A DNA stretch of 64,000 bases from positions 26,546-90,545 of the forward strand of contig CALJNA010000032.1 in the NCBI GenBank assembly GCA_937981955.1, given 5' to 3'. The DNA is from an uncultured Granulosicoccaceae bacterium (lineage in GTDB: Bacteria; Pseudomonadota; Gammaproteobacteria; Granulosicoccales; Granulosicoccaceae). Shown here in pieces: positions 16,297 to 24,622 of this stretch. The notes under the pieces are model-generated. The model was not told the DNA's origin, made no database searches, and saw only the letters and a program-made list of their open reading frames with translations. Both the position numbers and the translations under genes were made by a program. How positions within the stretch are numbered: the stretch's first letter is position 1; each line of letters opens with the position of its first letter.

Positions 16297-16725
16297 ATGC
16301 AAGCACAATCTATCATCAGGGTCATCATATTCTCTGCGCTGCTTAGTGTTTCTGTGCTGCTTAGTGCTTGTAGCAGCACGATAAAGCCGTTCACCAGCGA
16401 TGGTTGCAGTTCATTCCCGGATGGCACACTTGAGCAGGGCGAGCTGTGGTTAAGCTGTTGTACGGCTCATGATCTGGCCTATTGGAAAGGCGGAACATAC
16501 AGTGAAAGACACGATGCCGATAAAGCCTTACGTATGTGTGTAAAGGAAGTTGGCGAACCTGAAATAGCATTATTGATGTTGGCTGGTGTGCGGGTGGGTG
16601 GTTCCCCCATTTGGCCAACAACGTTCCGCTGGGGATACGGGTGGTCTTACCCCAAGTGGTATGGGGAGCTAACCGAAGATGAGTTAAAGCAGGTTCAAGA
16701 GCTGGAGCCTGAGTTATTAGAGTAA
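16297..16725 (+). CDS. Phospholipase A2-like lipoprotein
   Basis: This 142-residue protein carries a lipoprotein signal (lipobox LLSAC, Cys 25). Its compact domain contains the phospholipase A2 hallmark CCTAHDLAYW: Cys 54, Cys 55, His 58, Asp 59 and Tyr 62 in the spacing of the PLA2 active site, where His-Asp activates water and binds calcium. The preceding DGCSSFPDG and the later RHDADKALRMC complete a pattern I recognise from uncharacterised proteobacterial lipoproteins. Enzymatic activity is inferred from the motif alone. ATG 16297 follows a GGGGAT sequence. It starts 108 bp after the pilus-like operon on the same strand and could be expressed with it. Confidence 0.7.
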   Translation: MQAQSIIRVIIFSALLSVSVLLSACSSTIKPFTSDGCSSFPDGTLEQGELWLSCCTAHDLAYWKGGTYSERHDADKALRMCVKEVGEPEIALLMLAGVRVGGSPIWPTTFRWGYGWSYPKWYGELTEDELKQVQELEPELLE

Positions 16726-16758
16726 AGTATGGCGAATCAAGCAATGCGTGTATTGCTG

Positions 16759-17379
16759 TTAGTACAGTGTACTTTTCTGTCGATCGGGCAAGTCAGCATC
16801 GTATTGTTCGGCATCGAATTCCGCATTCGTCCCTTTGGACATTTGTCCGGCAGTGGGAACCTTCGATTTTTCAATGACATTCTCCGCCGACCACAACCGC
16901 GACCTGAGCAGCGCTCTGGCACATTGGAAATAAACTGACTTGATATTCACGACAATGACGGTTTTAGGTTCCTGATTATTGATGAGAAAACTCTGCCTTA
17001 TAGCTGCATCTGTTACCACTTGTGCTAGTCCATTAATACGCATGGTTTCATTGATTCCCGGCAGCAGAAACAGCAGTGAGATACGTGGATCGGTTACCAG
17101 GTTCCTTAACGTATCCAGTCGGTTGTTTCCTCTGCGGTCAGGAACTGCAATGGTTTGATCGTCGAGAATGCGGAAAAGTTGTCCGGGGGCATCACCACGA
17201 GGAGAACAGTCCAGTCCGCCCTGACCAATTGATGCAATTGCCATAAATGGTGCTTGTTCTATCCATTTTCGATACTCTGGGGTGAGGGCATCAACTTCTT
17301 TTGTCAGTGAGTTCGTACCGGGTTGTCCGTATAGAGCTTCAAGGCTGGCTTCATCGGTAACTGTGTTCTTGTATTCCAT
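16759..17379 (-). CDS. PPOX-class pyridoxamine 5'-phosphate oxidase-like flavoprotein
   Basis: This 206-residue split-barrel protein resembles the pyridoxamine-phosphate-oxidase-like family that binds FMN or F420. Visible core features are PFMAIASIGQGGLDCSPRGD, the loop IAVPDRRGNNRLDTLRNL and the strand RISLLFLLPGINETMRINGLAQV. The C-terminal part FQCARALLRSRLW is typical of the MSMEG_1061-like branch often called phosphohydrolase or PPOX. The substrate is unknown. Start ATG 17379 (MEYKNTVTDEAS) is preferred; the frame is open 21 codons further upstream without family-like sequence. Confidence 0.8.
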   Translation of the reverse strand: MEYKNTVTDEASLEALYGQPGTNSLTKEVDALTPEYRKWIEQAPFMAIASIGQGGLDCSPRGDAPGQLFRILDDQTIAVPDRRGNNRLDTLRNLVTDPRISLLFLLPGINETMRINGLAQVVTDAAIRQSFLINNQEPKTVIVVNIKSVYFQCARALLRSRLWSAENVIEKSKVPTAGQMSKGTNAEFDAEQYDADLPDRQKSTLY

Positions 17380-17458
17380 AGAGTTGCACCTTGACTGGGC
17401 GTAGGTTGCGTCATCACAGTTTACTAAAGTCCGCAATGACATGAGTTATTGGTCAATG

Positions 17459-18373
17459 TTATCGCCACAGCGATAATATGCCTGCAATCACAATCAAAAC
17501 AATACCGACTATCGAAATAACATCCGGTACATCGGAAAACAACAACACACTCCACAGCACGGCAAAACCGACATAGGCAAAATCGAATATGCCAATAGTT
17601 GAAGACGGGCCGTTTTGATAGGCGACTGCGGCACCAATGCTGCCAATGAGCAGAACGATTGCCAGCAAGACCATCGCAAACCATTCCTTTGTATGCATCG
17701 AAGACCATTGTGCAAGCAGAAATCCCGTTCGTGATTCTCCAGGAAGGGTTGTAATGACTAAGGCTGCGACACTGCCAACAATGACGAATGCGAAATTCAG
17801 CGACAGCGACAGGAGCAGCGGGTGTTCTGCTCTGCATTTGGTTCGCGTTAGTATCATTGCCAGTGCATAGAGTATGGCGGATAGCAGCGGAAGAAAAGCG
17901 TACCAGTTGAAGTCGGTAGTATTGGGTTGAAGAATTAGCAATACACCAACGAAACCTAATAGAACGGCTATCCAGCCTGTTCTATTGATTTGCTTGCAGA
18001 CAATGGCGGCCGAGAAAAGTGTAATAAAAATAGGCAGTGTGTAATAAGCCGCAGCTGCAACCGAAAGTGAAAGCTTAGGCAAAGCGATATAGTAGCTTAC
18101 CCACATTGCCACCAACAAAAAACTGCGTAACACCGTCCACCAGAGCGACACAGGCAGATGCAATGACATTTGTGTGCCTACCCTCATAAAGATCAACAGG
18201 CACGGAATGGCAATGATGGAGCGCACAACGAATATTTGCCAGAGAACAAACGTGTTACTGGTCAGTTTGACCACCGCATCACCCAGCGACAAGGCGAATA
18301 CGGTGAATATAATCACGCTAACGGCTAGAGGCAGGTCATCTTCTTTAGTCGACTTTGCTGCGCTGTTTTTCAC
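17459..18373 (-). CDS. EamA/DMT-superfamily permease
   Basis: This 304-residue inner-membrane protein has about ten hydrophobic segments arranged as two EamA repeats, the plan of drug/metabolite exporters. The first repeat covers roughly residues 15-145 and the second 160-300. The N-terminus has a short polar tail (MKNSAAKSTKEDD) before the first helix. The substrate cannot be predicted. It is co-directional with the PPOX gene (79 bp gap) and follows tatD by 9 bp, so tatD and the permease probably share a transcript. Confidence 0.9.
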   Translation of the reverse strand: MKNSAAKSTKEDDLPLAVSVIIFTVFALSLGDAVVKLTSNTFVLWQIFVVRSIIAIPCLLIFMRVGTQMSLHLPVSLWWTVLRSFLLVAMWVSYYIALPKLSLSVAAAAYYTLPIFITLFSAAIVCKQINRTGWIAVLLGFVGVLLILQPNTTDFNWYAFLPLLSAILYALAMILTRTKCRAEHPLLLSLSLNFAFVIVGSVAALVITTLPGESRTGFLLAQWSSMHTKEWFAMVLLAIVLLIGSIGAAVAYQNGPSSTIGIFDFAYVGFAVLWSVLLFSDVPDVISIVGIVLIVIAGILSLWR

Positions 18374-18382
18374 ATTGCTAAT

Positions 18383-19156
18383 TTATTGCGCTGCAGCGGA
18401 AAACAAACGAAAGAAATTTCCAGTTGTTGCCTCTGCGAGTTCTTCTAATGGAATGCCGCGCAGCTCTGCTACAAATTCAGCGGTATGACGAACATAAGCG
18501 GGTTCGTTGGTTTTCCCCCTGAACGGCACGGGTGCAAGATAGGGTGCATCGGTTTCCACTAAAATGCGATCAAGCGGTGCTTTCAATGCAACTTCCTGAA
18601 CGGACTTTGCGCTCTTGAAAGTCACAATACCGGAGAACGAAATATAAAAGCCGATATCTAGAGCGGCTTTTGCGACATCCCAATCTTCTGCAAAGCAATG
18701 CATAACACCACCGGCGTCAGACGCTTTTTGGTCACGCAAGGTGTTCATTGTGTCTTTCGCGGCTGCGCGGGTGTGAATGATCAATGGCTTTTTACAGACC
18801 TTCGCAGCTTCTATGTGTGCGTGGAATCGCTCATGTTGCCAGGTCAGGTCGCCCTCGCTGCGAAAATAATCAAGACCGGTTTCTCCAATTGCAACGACAC
18901 GCGGATGGTCAGCTGCCTTTACCAAGTCGTTAACGTCCGGTTCATGCCCACCTTCGGTGGTCGGGTGCTTGCCGACGGAGGCGAAGATTTCCGGGTGATT
19001 CTGTGCCAGTGCGATGACATCTGCCTGATTTTCCCAACTGGTCGATATACACAGCAAATGAGCTATCTGGTTCTCTGCAGCATTCTGTAGAATATCTGGT
19101 ATACGGCCATCAAAATCCGGGAAATTGATATGGCAATGCGAGTCAACGAGTTGCAT
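18383..19156 (-). CDS. tatD: TatD-family metal-dependent hydrolase
   Basis: This 257-residue TIM-barrel nuclease/hydrolase has the metal-binding start DSHCHINFPDF. Other landmarks are GKHPTTEGGH, GETGLDYF, the strand IIHTRAAAKDT, MHCFAEDWDVA and the conserved ETDAPYLAPVPFRGKTNEP. These place it in the TatD/YcfH/YjjV group, reported to act as 3'-5' exonucleases or D-aminoacyl-tRNA-related hydrolases. The exact subgroup (YcfH-like) is not certain. It is divergent from proA, with an 87-bp gap that must hold both promoters. Confidence 0.93.
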   Translation of the reverse strand: MQLVDSHCHINFPDFDGRIPDILQNAAENQIAHLLCISTSWENQADVIALAQNHPEIFASVGKHPTTEGGHEPDVNDLVKAADHPRVVAIGETGLDYFRSEGDLTWQHERFHAHIEAAKVCKKPLIIHTRAAAKDTMNTLRDQKASDAGGVMHCFAEDWDVAKAALDIGFYISFSGIVTFKSAKSVQEVALKAPLDRILVETDAPYLAPVPFRGKTNEPAYVRHTAEFVAELRGIPLEELAEATTGNFFRLFSAAAQ

Positions 19157-19243
19157 GTTTTTTTCGGATGTGTAAAAACACTAGTTTACGCCGATCTGTC
19201 ACCGGTGAGTGACTGGTGGCAAGCCAATAGAGAGTAACTAATA

Positions 19244-20527
19244 ATGAGTACCGTCAGCGCAGAGCTAATTGAAGATCCTGTCGCCATTGTACAAACCTGT
19301 GGTGAGCGAGCCAGTGCTTGCGCATCCATTCTGGCCAGTACCGATACCGCTGTGAAAAACGCTGCGCTGTTGGCCATGGCGGATGCCATTGATGCGTCGG
19401 TAGACACGCTGTTGCAAGCAAATGCAAAAGATCTCGAACTGGCAAAAGGCAGCGGAATCAGCGATGCGTTGTTTGATCGGCTGGAACTCAATCACGATCG
19501 TATCGCATCCATGTCAAAAGGGTTGCGTGATATCGCAGCGCAACCTGACCCTGTCGGTGCACTTTCAGCCAGCGAGCGTCAGCCCTCAGGGTTGGAAATC
19601 GCACGTATGCGCGTGCCGCTTGGTGTTATTGGGGTTATCTACGAGTCACGACCGAATGTCACAGCCGATGCTGCGGCTTTGTGCTTAAAGTCGGGTAACG
19701 CGGTTATTCTGCGTGGCGGAACAGAAGCCAGGCAATCGAATATGGCGATTGCAAAATGCATTACTCAAGGGTTGCTAAAGGTGGGTTTACCTGAACATGC
19801 TGTGCAGCTGGTGCCCACCACAGACAGAGCAGCCGTTGGTGCCATGTTGGTAATGGAAGAGCATATCGATGTGATCATTCCACGTGGCGGGAAAGGATTG
19901 ACCACTCGCATTAGTAAAGATGCGAAGGTGCCGGTGATAAAACACCTCGATGGTATTTGTCATGTGTACATCGACACTGGTGCAGATAAAGAAAAAGCCC
20001 ATGCGGTCGCATTTAATTCCAAAACATACCGCTACGGCATTTGCGGTGCAATGGAAACCTTGCTGGTCGCTGAGTCAGAAGCCGCAACCGTGTTGCCGGA
20101 TTTGTGTGACGCGCTGAATGAGCACGGTGTTGAAGTGCTCGGTTGTTCAAGAGCCAAAGGCATTGTCAGTCATATTGGCACCGCATCGGAAGAAGACTGG
20201 AGCACAGAGTATCTTGCACCCGTGCTGTCGATAAAAATTGTCGACGGTATTGATGAGGCAATGCAACACATCGCGCAGTATGGCTCGGGGCATACCGATG
20301 CCATAGTCACCAGTGATATAGAGCGCGGCAGAAAATTTGTTCGTCAGGTTGATTCCAGTTCTGTCATGGTCAATGCGGCGACTTGCTTTGCAGATGGTGC
20401 ACAGTATGGACTGGGTGCGGAAATCGGTATCAGCACAAACAAGATGCATGTGCGTGGCCCGGTAGGTGCACTGGGTCTCACAACCGAAAAATACGTGGTA
20501 ACTGGGGATGGTACAACGCGTAACTAG
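19244..20527 (+). CDS. proA: Glutamate-5-semialdehyde dehydrogenase (gamma-glutamyl phosphate reductase)
   Basis: ProA reduces gamma-glutamyl phosphate to glutamate semialdehyde with NADPH, the second step of proline synthesis. The 427-residue protein carries IARMRVPLGVIGVIYESRPNV in the N-terminal domain. The catalytic cysteine is in the segment YRYGICGAMETLL, and VNAATCFADGAQYGLGAEIGIST lies near the end, all family hallmarks. Length is normal. No proB is present in the window. An intrinsic terminator lies 243 bp after the stop, inside the small gene that follows, so the two are probably transcribed together. Confidence 0.96.
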   Translation: MSTVSAELIEDPVAIVQTCGERASACASILASTDTAVKNAALLAMADAIDASVDTLLQANAKDLELAKGSGISDALFDRLELNHDRIASMSKGLRDIAAQPDPVGALSASERQPSGLEIARMRVPLGVIGVIYESRPNVTADAAALCLKSGNAVILRGGTEARQSNMAIAKCITQGLLKVGLPEHAVQLVPTTDRAAVGAMLVMEEHIDVIIPRGGKGLTTRISKDAKVPVIKHLDGICHVYIDTGADKEKAHAVAFNSKTYRYGICGAMETLLVAESEAATVLPDLCDALNEHGVEVLGCSRAKGIVSHIGTASEEDWSTEYLAPVLSIKIVDGIDEAMQHIAQYGSGHTDAIVTSDIERGRKFVRQVDSSSVMVNAATCFADGAQYGLGAEIGISTNKMHVRGPVGALGLTTEKYVVTGDGTTRN

Positions 20528-20614
20528 TTGTTAAATATGATTGATAAGTGTTTGCCTGGTCCATACCTTTGTCGATACGGGTACCAAGGGTATACACAAC
20601 AGAAAGGAAAAAGT

Positions 20615-20875
20615 ATGAGTAAACAAAGAAAACGAAACACGAAACAATCCGTTAAACAGCCACCGATAAAAGAACGGAATTCAGTCGCATTGAATCCCTT
20701 GCTAAAAAAATCATCGGTGCACGAAAAATCCGGCAAGGCAAAACGTACTGCCGCAAAAGTACAACTGAAGAAAACCTGGCTTGATCGAGCTGCTGCTGTT
20801 GCAGCATCTGGCTCAAGCCAGGTTTTCTGTTTTATTGCTGCATCTCTTGCCTTACCGTTTCAGCAGGTGCGCTAA
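20615..20875 (+). CDS. Small basic protein read through an internal terminator (candidate ArfA-like rescue factor)
   Basis: This 86-codon gene has a good AAAGGA ribosome binding site six bases before ATG 20615. The first 55 residues are strongly basic (for example MSKQRKRNTKQSVKQPP and later KSGKAKRTAAKVQLKK) with the short run NPLLKK. The last 20 or so residues are hydrophobic (VFCFIAASLALPF). A 15-bp hairpin with a following T-rich tract lies at codons 52-74, so most transcripts should end before the TAA at 20873. The message would then lack a stop codon. E. coli arfA works in this way: tmRNA tags the truncated product, and the factor appears when tmRNA fails. The primary sequence only faintly resembles ArfA (PLxxx...KxGKxxxxRK pattern), so the functional name is a hypothesis. 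Confidence 0.6.
   Translation: MSKQRKRNTKQSVKQPPIKERNSVALNPLLKKSSVHEKSGKAKRTAAKVQLKKTWLDRAAAVAASGSSQVFCFIAASLALPFQQVR
20770..20827 (+). terminator. Intrinsic terminator hairpin inside the small basic gene
   Basis: The arms GAAAACCTGGCTTGA (20770-20784) and TCAAGCCAGGTTTTC (20813-20827) are perfect 15-bp inverted repeats. The 28-base loop contains a second stem, TGCTGC/GCAGCA (20791-20796 and 20801-20806) closed by TGTT. The sequence TGTTTTATTG follows, giving a U-rich tail. The structure is strong enough either to terminate transcription or to be an RNase III target. It lies wholly in the coding frame of the small gene, 45 bases before its stop codon, and within the 5' side of nadD. Confidence 0.85.
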
Positions 20876-20913
20876 TCGAATCATTTAGCAACAACACCGC
20901 GAAACGTATCGGT

Positions 20914-21525
20914 TTGTTTGGTGGAACGTTCGACCCAGTGCACTTTGGACACCTTCGTCCTGCAGTAGAGCTGGCAGAGGCGTTTAACCTCGACCGGCTG
21001 CACCTGTTGCCGAATCATCGCCCGGTTCATCGCGACGCTCCATCGGCTACGACCGAACAACGCATTGCCATGCTGGAGCTTGCCACACAATCTCAACCGC
21101 AGTTGATCGTCGATCCGCGTGAAGCCATGCGCGACAAAGCGTCTTACACCTTCGATACCCTGACAGAGTTCCGTCACGAGTACCCTGAGAGTTCCCTGGT
21201 CTTTTTTATGGGTCTGGATGCCTATTCGGAATTCGATACCTGGCACCGCTGGCAGGATATCTTGCAGCTTGCCAACCTGGTCGTGGTAGAGCGTCCGGAT
21301 GCAAAAATGAGTGCGTGGGCGGCTGATTTACTCAAAACCCAGCAGAAAACGTATGGAAGCAAAGCGATTGATGCAGCTTTTGGTGTAATTGAGCGGCGCA
21401 ACGTGACTCAGTTGGCTATATCTGCAACCGATATCAGGCATCGTATTCAGGCTGGCGAAAGCATCGATTTCCTCCTGCCCCAGAGCGTAAAAGAGTATAT
21501 TGATCGCCAGCAACTTTATCGGTAG
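20914..21525 (+). CDS. nadD: Nicotinate-nucleotide adenylyltransferase (start codon unclear)
   Basis: NadD joins nicotinate mononucleotide and ATP to deamido-NAD in NAD synthesis. Family marks are GGTFDPVHFGHL (nucleotidyltransferase HxGH-type motif), FFMGLDAYSEFDTWHRW and ISATDIRHRI. The protein is about 203-207 residues. The first conserved strand should read RIGLFGGTFDP and all of it is encoded, but TTG 20914 (the L of GLFGG) is the only ATG/GTG/TTG in this frame after the stop at 20782. Translation must start at that TTG, losing RIG, or at a rare codon such as ATC 20875 or CTG 20827, or arise by another route. rsfS and rlmH follow, the usual gammaproteobacterial order. Confidence 0.88.
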   Translation: MFGGTFDPVHFGHLRPAVELAEAFNLDRLHLLPNHRPVHRDAPSATTEQRIAMLELATQSQPQLIVDPREAMRDKASYTFDTLTEFRHEYPESSLVFFMGLDAYSEFDTWHRWQDILQLANLVVVERPDAKMSAWAADLLKTQQKTYGSKAIDAAFGVIERRNVTQLAISATDIRHRIQAGESIDFLLPQSVKEYIDRQQLYR

Positions 21526-21624
21526 CGTCATACAGCTGAGTCGTCGACCGGTCGGTCGCGCGATTACGTAACTGCTTGTATCAAAAGCGCCGAAAAACAA
21601 AAAAGTAACGGTATTATTCATTCT

Positions 21625-21990
21625 ATGAAAACAGAGCAACTCATTGAACTTGCCTCGGAAGCGCTCGATGCACTTAAGGGCATCGACATCACCGTCATTG
21701 ATATAGCGGAAAAATCCAGCATTGCCGATGCCATGATGGTTGCCACGGGTACCTCCAAACGGCACGTTCGCTCGCTGGCTGAATCTGTTCGACAAAGTGC
21801 GAAGCAGGCTGACCACGCACCGCTGGGATTTGAAGGTGGTGACAGCAGCGACTGGATTCTGGTAGATCTTGGCGATGTTATCGTGCATGTCATGACACAG
21901 GAAAAGCGCGACTTCTATGCGTTGGAAAAACTGTGGTCGGTTGGTCCCGATGGCGACGAAAAGCAACCCAGTATGTTGGGCGCGGTATAA
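21625..21990 (+). CDS. rsfS: Ribosomal silencing factor RsfS
   Basis: RsfS binds ribosomal protein uL14 and blocks joining of the subunits when nutrients are short. The 121-residue protein has the family core IAEKSSIADAMMVATGTSKRHVRSLAESV and the block GDSSDWILVDLGDVIVHVMTQEKRDFYALEKLW. Length and end match other gammaproteobacterial RsfS proteins. It is followed 34 bp later by rlmH, the standard partner, so both are probably on one message with nadD. Confidence 0.96.
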   Translation: MKTEQLIELASEALDALKGIDITVIDIAEKSSIADAMMVATGTSKRHVRSLAESVRQSAKQADHAPLGFEGGDSSDWILVDLGDVIVHVMTQEKRDFYALEKLWSVGPDGDEKQPSMLGAV

Positions 21991-22024
21991 GGCATCATAG
22001 TTAAACTGCCCTACAGCCAAACCA

Positions 22025-22486
22025 ATGCAGCTTTCGCTCTATGCGGTCGGTCGGAAAATGCCTGCCTGGGTGCAGCAAGGTTGCAGTGAGTATCAAAAGC
22101 GCCTTCCACGCCAATGGCAGTTTGGTGTTCGCGAAGTGGCGCAAGCCAATCTGGGTTCGGCTGCACTAAATAAGGTCAAGGAAGGCAATGCGCTGCGGGC
22201 GAGCATGGCTGAGAAAACCCATGTAGTCGCGCTGGATAATCGTGGCTCGTCATGGAGTACCAGTGATCTCGCCGCTCAACTACAATCATGGCAGGCGCTA
22301 GGCAAACCCGTTGCTCTGATCGTCGGGGGGCCCGATGGCCTTGATGATGTCACGTTGGAAAGCTCACAACAGCAATGGAGTTTGTCGAACTTAACTTTTC
22401 CGCATCCGTTAGTCAGGGTATTGGTTGTGGAGCAGTTATACCGAGCGCATTCATTACTGATCAATCACCCTTACCACCGGGCTTGA
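22025..22486 (+). CDS. rlmH: 23S rRNA (pseudouridine(1915)-N3)-methyltransferase RlmH
   Basis: RlmH is a SPOUT methyltransferase that modifies pseudouridine 1915 of helix 69 in assembled 70S ribosomes. The 153-residue protein opens MQLSLYAVGRKMPAWV, contains the AdoMet-binding loop PVALIVGGPDGL and ends with the conserved LSNLTFPHPLVRVLVVEQLY and INHPYHRA. These are diagnostic for the family and the length is standard. The gene follows rsfS as in most gammaproteobacteria. Confidence 0.96.
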   Translation: MQLSLYAVGRKMPAWVQQGCSEYQKRLPRQWQFGVREVAQANLGSAALNKVKEGNALRASMAEKTHVVALDNRGSSWSTSDLAAQLQSWQALGKPVALIVGGPDGLDDVTLESSQQQWSLSNLTFPHPLVRVLVVEQLYRAHSLLINHPYHRA

Positions 22487-22562
22487 AGGTTTTACGGTCT
22501 GTCACACCGCAGGCAGGTAGCTTGAAAGAGCCGTAAAACGCTGAGTCGGAACGCCGCGCACT

Positions 22563-23141
22563 ATGAACAATTCACTTTTACTGGCATCGGCGTCACCGCG
22601 TCGGCTGGAATTATTGGCCCAGATTGGCATCAGACCTACCGTACAACCAGCCGATATTGATGAAACGCCGCTATCCGGGGAGTCTGGCAACGCCCTGGTG
22701 GAACGTTTGGCCAGACTAAAGTGCGAATCGATTCAGAGTGACAAACCGGTTTTGGCTGCCGATACGGTTGTCGTTCGTGGCAACAGGGTCTACGGGAAAC
22801 CCTCTAACCGTGCACACGGTATCGATATGCTGCTATCGCTATCGGGTGAGGAGCACAGTGTTTACACCTGTGTTTGTATTAAGTCGGCGGAGCAAGTGGT
22901 ATCGAGCACGGTGCAGACCGTGGTCACCTTCGTTCATTTTAATGAAGAGACAGCGCAACGTTATTGGGCAACAGGTGAGTGTGCTGGCAAAGCAGGCAGT
23001 TATGCCATTCAGGGCATGGGTGCTGTGTTTGTTGAGCGTATCGTTGGCAGCTACAGTAATGTCATGGGATTACCTTTGTTTGAAACCGCGCAATTGCTGA
23101 CAAAAATTGGACTCAATATTTTTCAGGTTGATGATAGATGA
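22563..23141 (+). CDS. maf: Maf family nucleoside triphosphate pyrophosphatase
   Basis: Maf proteins hydrolyse dTTP/UTP or modified nucleotides and are linked to division control. The 192-residue protein starts with the phosphate-binding LLLASASPRRLELL. It has VLAADTVVVRGNRVYGKP and a final AGSYAIQGMGAVFVERIVGSYSNVMGLPL, the full family pattern. The GKPSNRAHG context and end motif suit the YhdE (dTTP/UTP) branch better than YceF. It overlaps rng by four bases (ATGA), the usual maf-rng arrangement. Confidence 0.95.
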   Translation: MNNSLLLASASPRRLELLAQIGIRPTVQPADIDETPLSGESGNALVERLARLKCESIQSDKPVLAADTVVVRGNRVYGKPSNRAHGIDMLLSLSGEEHSVYTCVCIKSAEQVVSSTVQTVVTFVHFNEETAQRYWATGECAGKAGSYAIQGMGAVFVERIVGSYSNVMGLPLFETAQLLTKIGLNIFQVDDR

Positions 23142-24622
23142 CCGAAGAGTTACTCATTAATGTAACGCCGCAGGAGACCCGCGTCGCGACCGTCGAGAAC
23201 GGAATGCTGACCGAGGTCTGGATTGAGCGCGCTCAGAAGATTGGTCTGGTTGGTACCGTTTTCAAAGGAACAGTAAAGCGGGTATTACCCGGAATGGAAG
23301 CGGCCTTTATTGATATTGGGCTGGAGAAAGCAGCGTTTCTGCACGTATCGGATATTGCCGGTTCGGTTGAAACCGGTGAAGACGGCGAGAAAGTGACAAA
23401 AACCATTGCCAGCATGTTGCGCGAGGGGCAGAAAATTGCTGTGCAGGTCATCAAGGATCCACTGGGTACCAAAGGTGCCCGTGTCACGTCCAATCTGACG
23501 GCACCTTCGCGATATTTGGTCATGATGCCCTACGAAAACAGTATTGGTGTGTCGACCAAGATCGAAGCGGAAGAGGAGCGTGAAAGGCTGCGTGAGCTGG
23601 TCAGTGAATTGTGTGAGATGGTCAATGAAATCGACAAAGAGGAGGCCTGTGGTTACATAGTACGCACGGCTGCCGAGGGTGTTGATGCAGAAGCACTTGC
23701 CGCTGATATGACTTATCTGAAAAAGGTCTGGGCAGGTATTCAGAATCAGATTGGCAGTGCGAAAGATGGACAAGTCATATTTCGCGATTTGCCGCTGGTG
23801 CTGCGTACACTGCGTGACATACGTGGTTCTGGCATAGAGCGAATCCGTATCGACTCACGAGAGACCTGCAAAAGCAGCATTGAGTTTTGTCAGGAGTATG
23901 TTCCGGCACTGGCGGAACGCATCGAACACTATCCGGGCGAGCGACCTATATTCGATTTGCACGGTATCGAAGATGAAATCGAACGTGCCTTGAACAAAAA
24001 GGTGCCGCTCAAATCGGGCGGGCATCTGGTTATTGATCAAACGGAATCCATGACCACCGTTGATGTCAATACCGGCGGCTTTGTTGGTCGACACAATCTG
24101 GAAGAAACCATTTTCAAAACCAATCTGGAAGCGGCACAGGCCATAGCGCGTCAGCTGCGACTAAGAAACCTCGGCGGCATCGTCATTATCGACTTCATTG
24201 ATATGCAGGTCGTCGATCATCGTCGGCAAGTGCTTCGTGCGCTTGAAAAAGCACTGGAAAAAGATCACGCGAAAACACAAGTCAGTGATGTCTCGGCGCT
24301 GGGTCTGGTTGAAATGACCAGAAAGCGCACGCGTGAAAGTCTTGAGCAGGTGCTTTGCACCGAATGCGGTGTGTGTAACGGCCGTGGCATGACGAAAACT
24401 CTGGAAACAGTGGTGTTTGAAATTACGCGCGAAATCATACGTCAGGTCAGACAGTTCGATATAGAGTCGGTCACCGTGCTCGCATCCACCGATATTGTTG
24501 AATGGTTTACTGAGGAACGTTCAGACGATCTGGCATTGCTCGAAGACTTTGTCGACGTTCCCATTCGACTACAGGGTGAGATTATGTACACCCGTGAACA
24601 ATACGACGTTGTTCTTAAGTGA
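23138..24622 (+). CDS. rng: Ribonuclease G
   Basis: RNase G is an endoribonuclease that matures the 5' end of 16S rRNA and shortens some mRNAs. The 494-residue protein has the S1 domain (GTVFKGTVKRVLPGMEAAFIDIG) and the catalytic metal-binding aspartates in TTVDVNTGGFVG and IIDFIDMQV. The CTECGVCNGRG cysteine motif serves the zinc-linked dimer. It lacks the long C-terminal scaffold of RNase E, so it is RNase G. It lies between maf and yhdP, overlapping each by four bases, so the three are translationally coupled. Confidence 0.96.
   Translation: MTEELLINVTPQETRVATVENGMLTEVWIERAQKIGLVGTVFKGTVKRVLPGMEAAFIDIGLEKAAFLHVSDIAGSVETGEDGEKVTKTIASMLREGQKIAVQVIKDPLGTKGARVTSNLTAPSRYLVMMPYENSIGVSTKIEAEEERERLRELVSELCEMVNEIDKEEACGYIVRTAAEGVDAEALAADMTYLKKVWAGIQNQIGSAKDGQVIFRDLPLVLRTLRDIRGSGIERIRIDSRETCKSSIEFCQEYVPALAERIEHYPGERPIFDLHGIEDEIERALNKKVPLKSGGHLVIDQTESMTTVDVNTGGFVGRHNLEETIFKTNLEAAQAIARQLRLRNLGGIVIIDFIDMQVVDHRRQVLRALEKALEKDHAKTQVSDVSALGLVEMTRKRTRESLEQVLCTECGVCNGRGMTKTLETVVFEITREIIRQVRQFDIESVTVLASTDIVEWFTEERSDDLALLEDFVDVPIRLQGEIMYTREQYDVVLK

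Noticed and set aside
20615..21525. Fusion of the small basic protein and NadD by -1 frameshift
   Set aside because: The frames are suitably offset, but no canonical slippery heptamer was found; kept only as an option for the odd nadD start.
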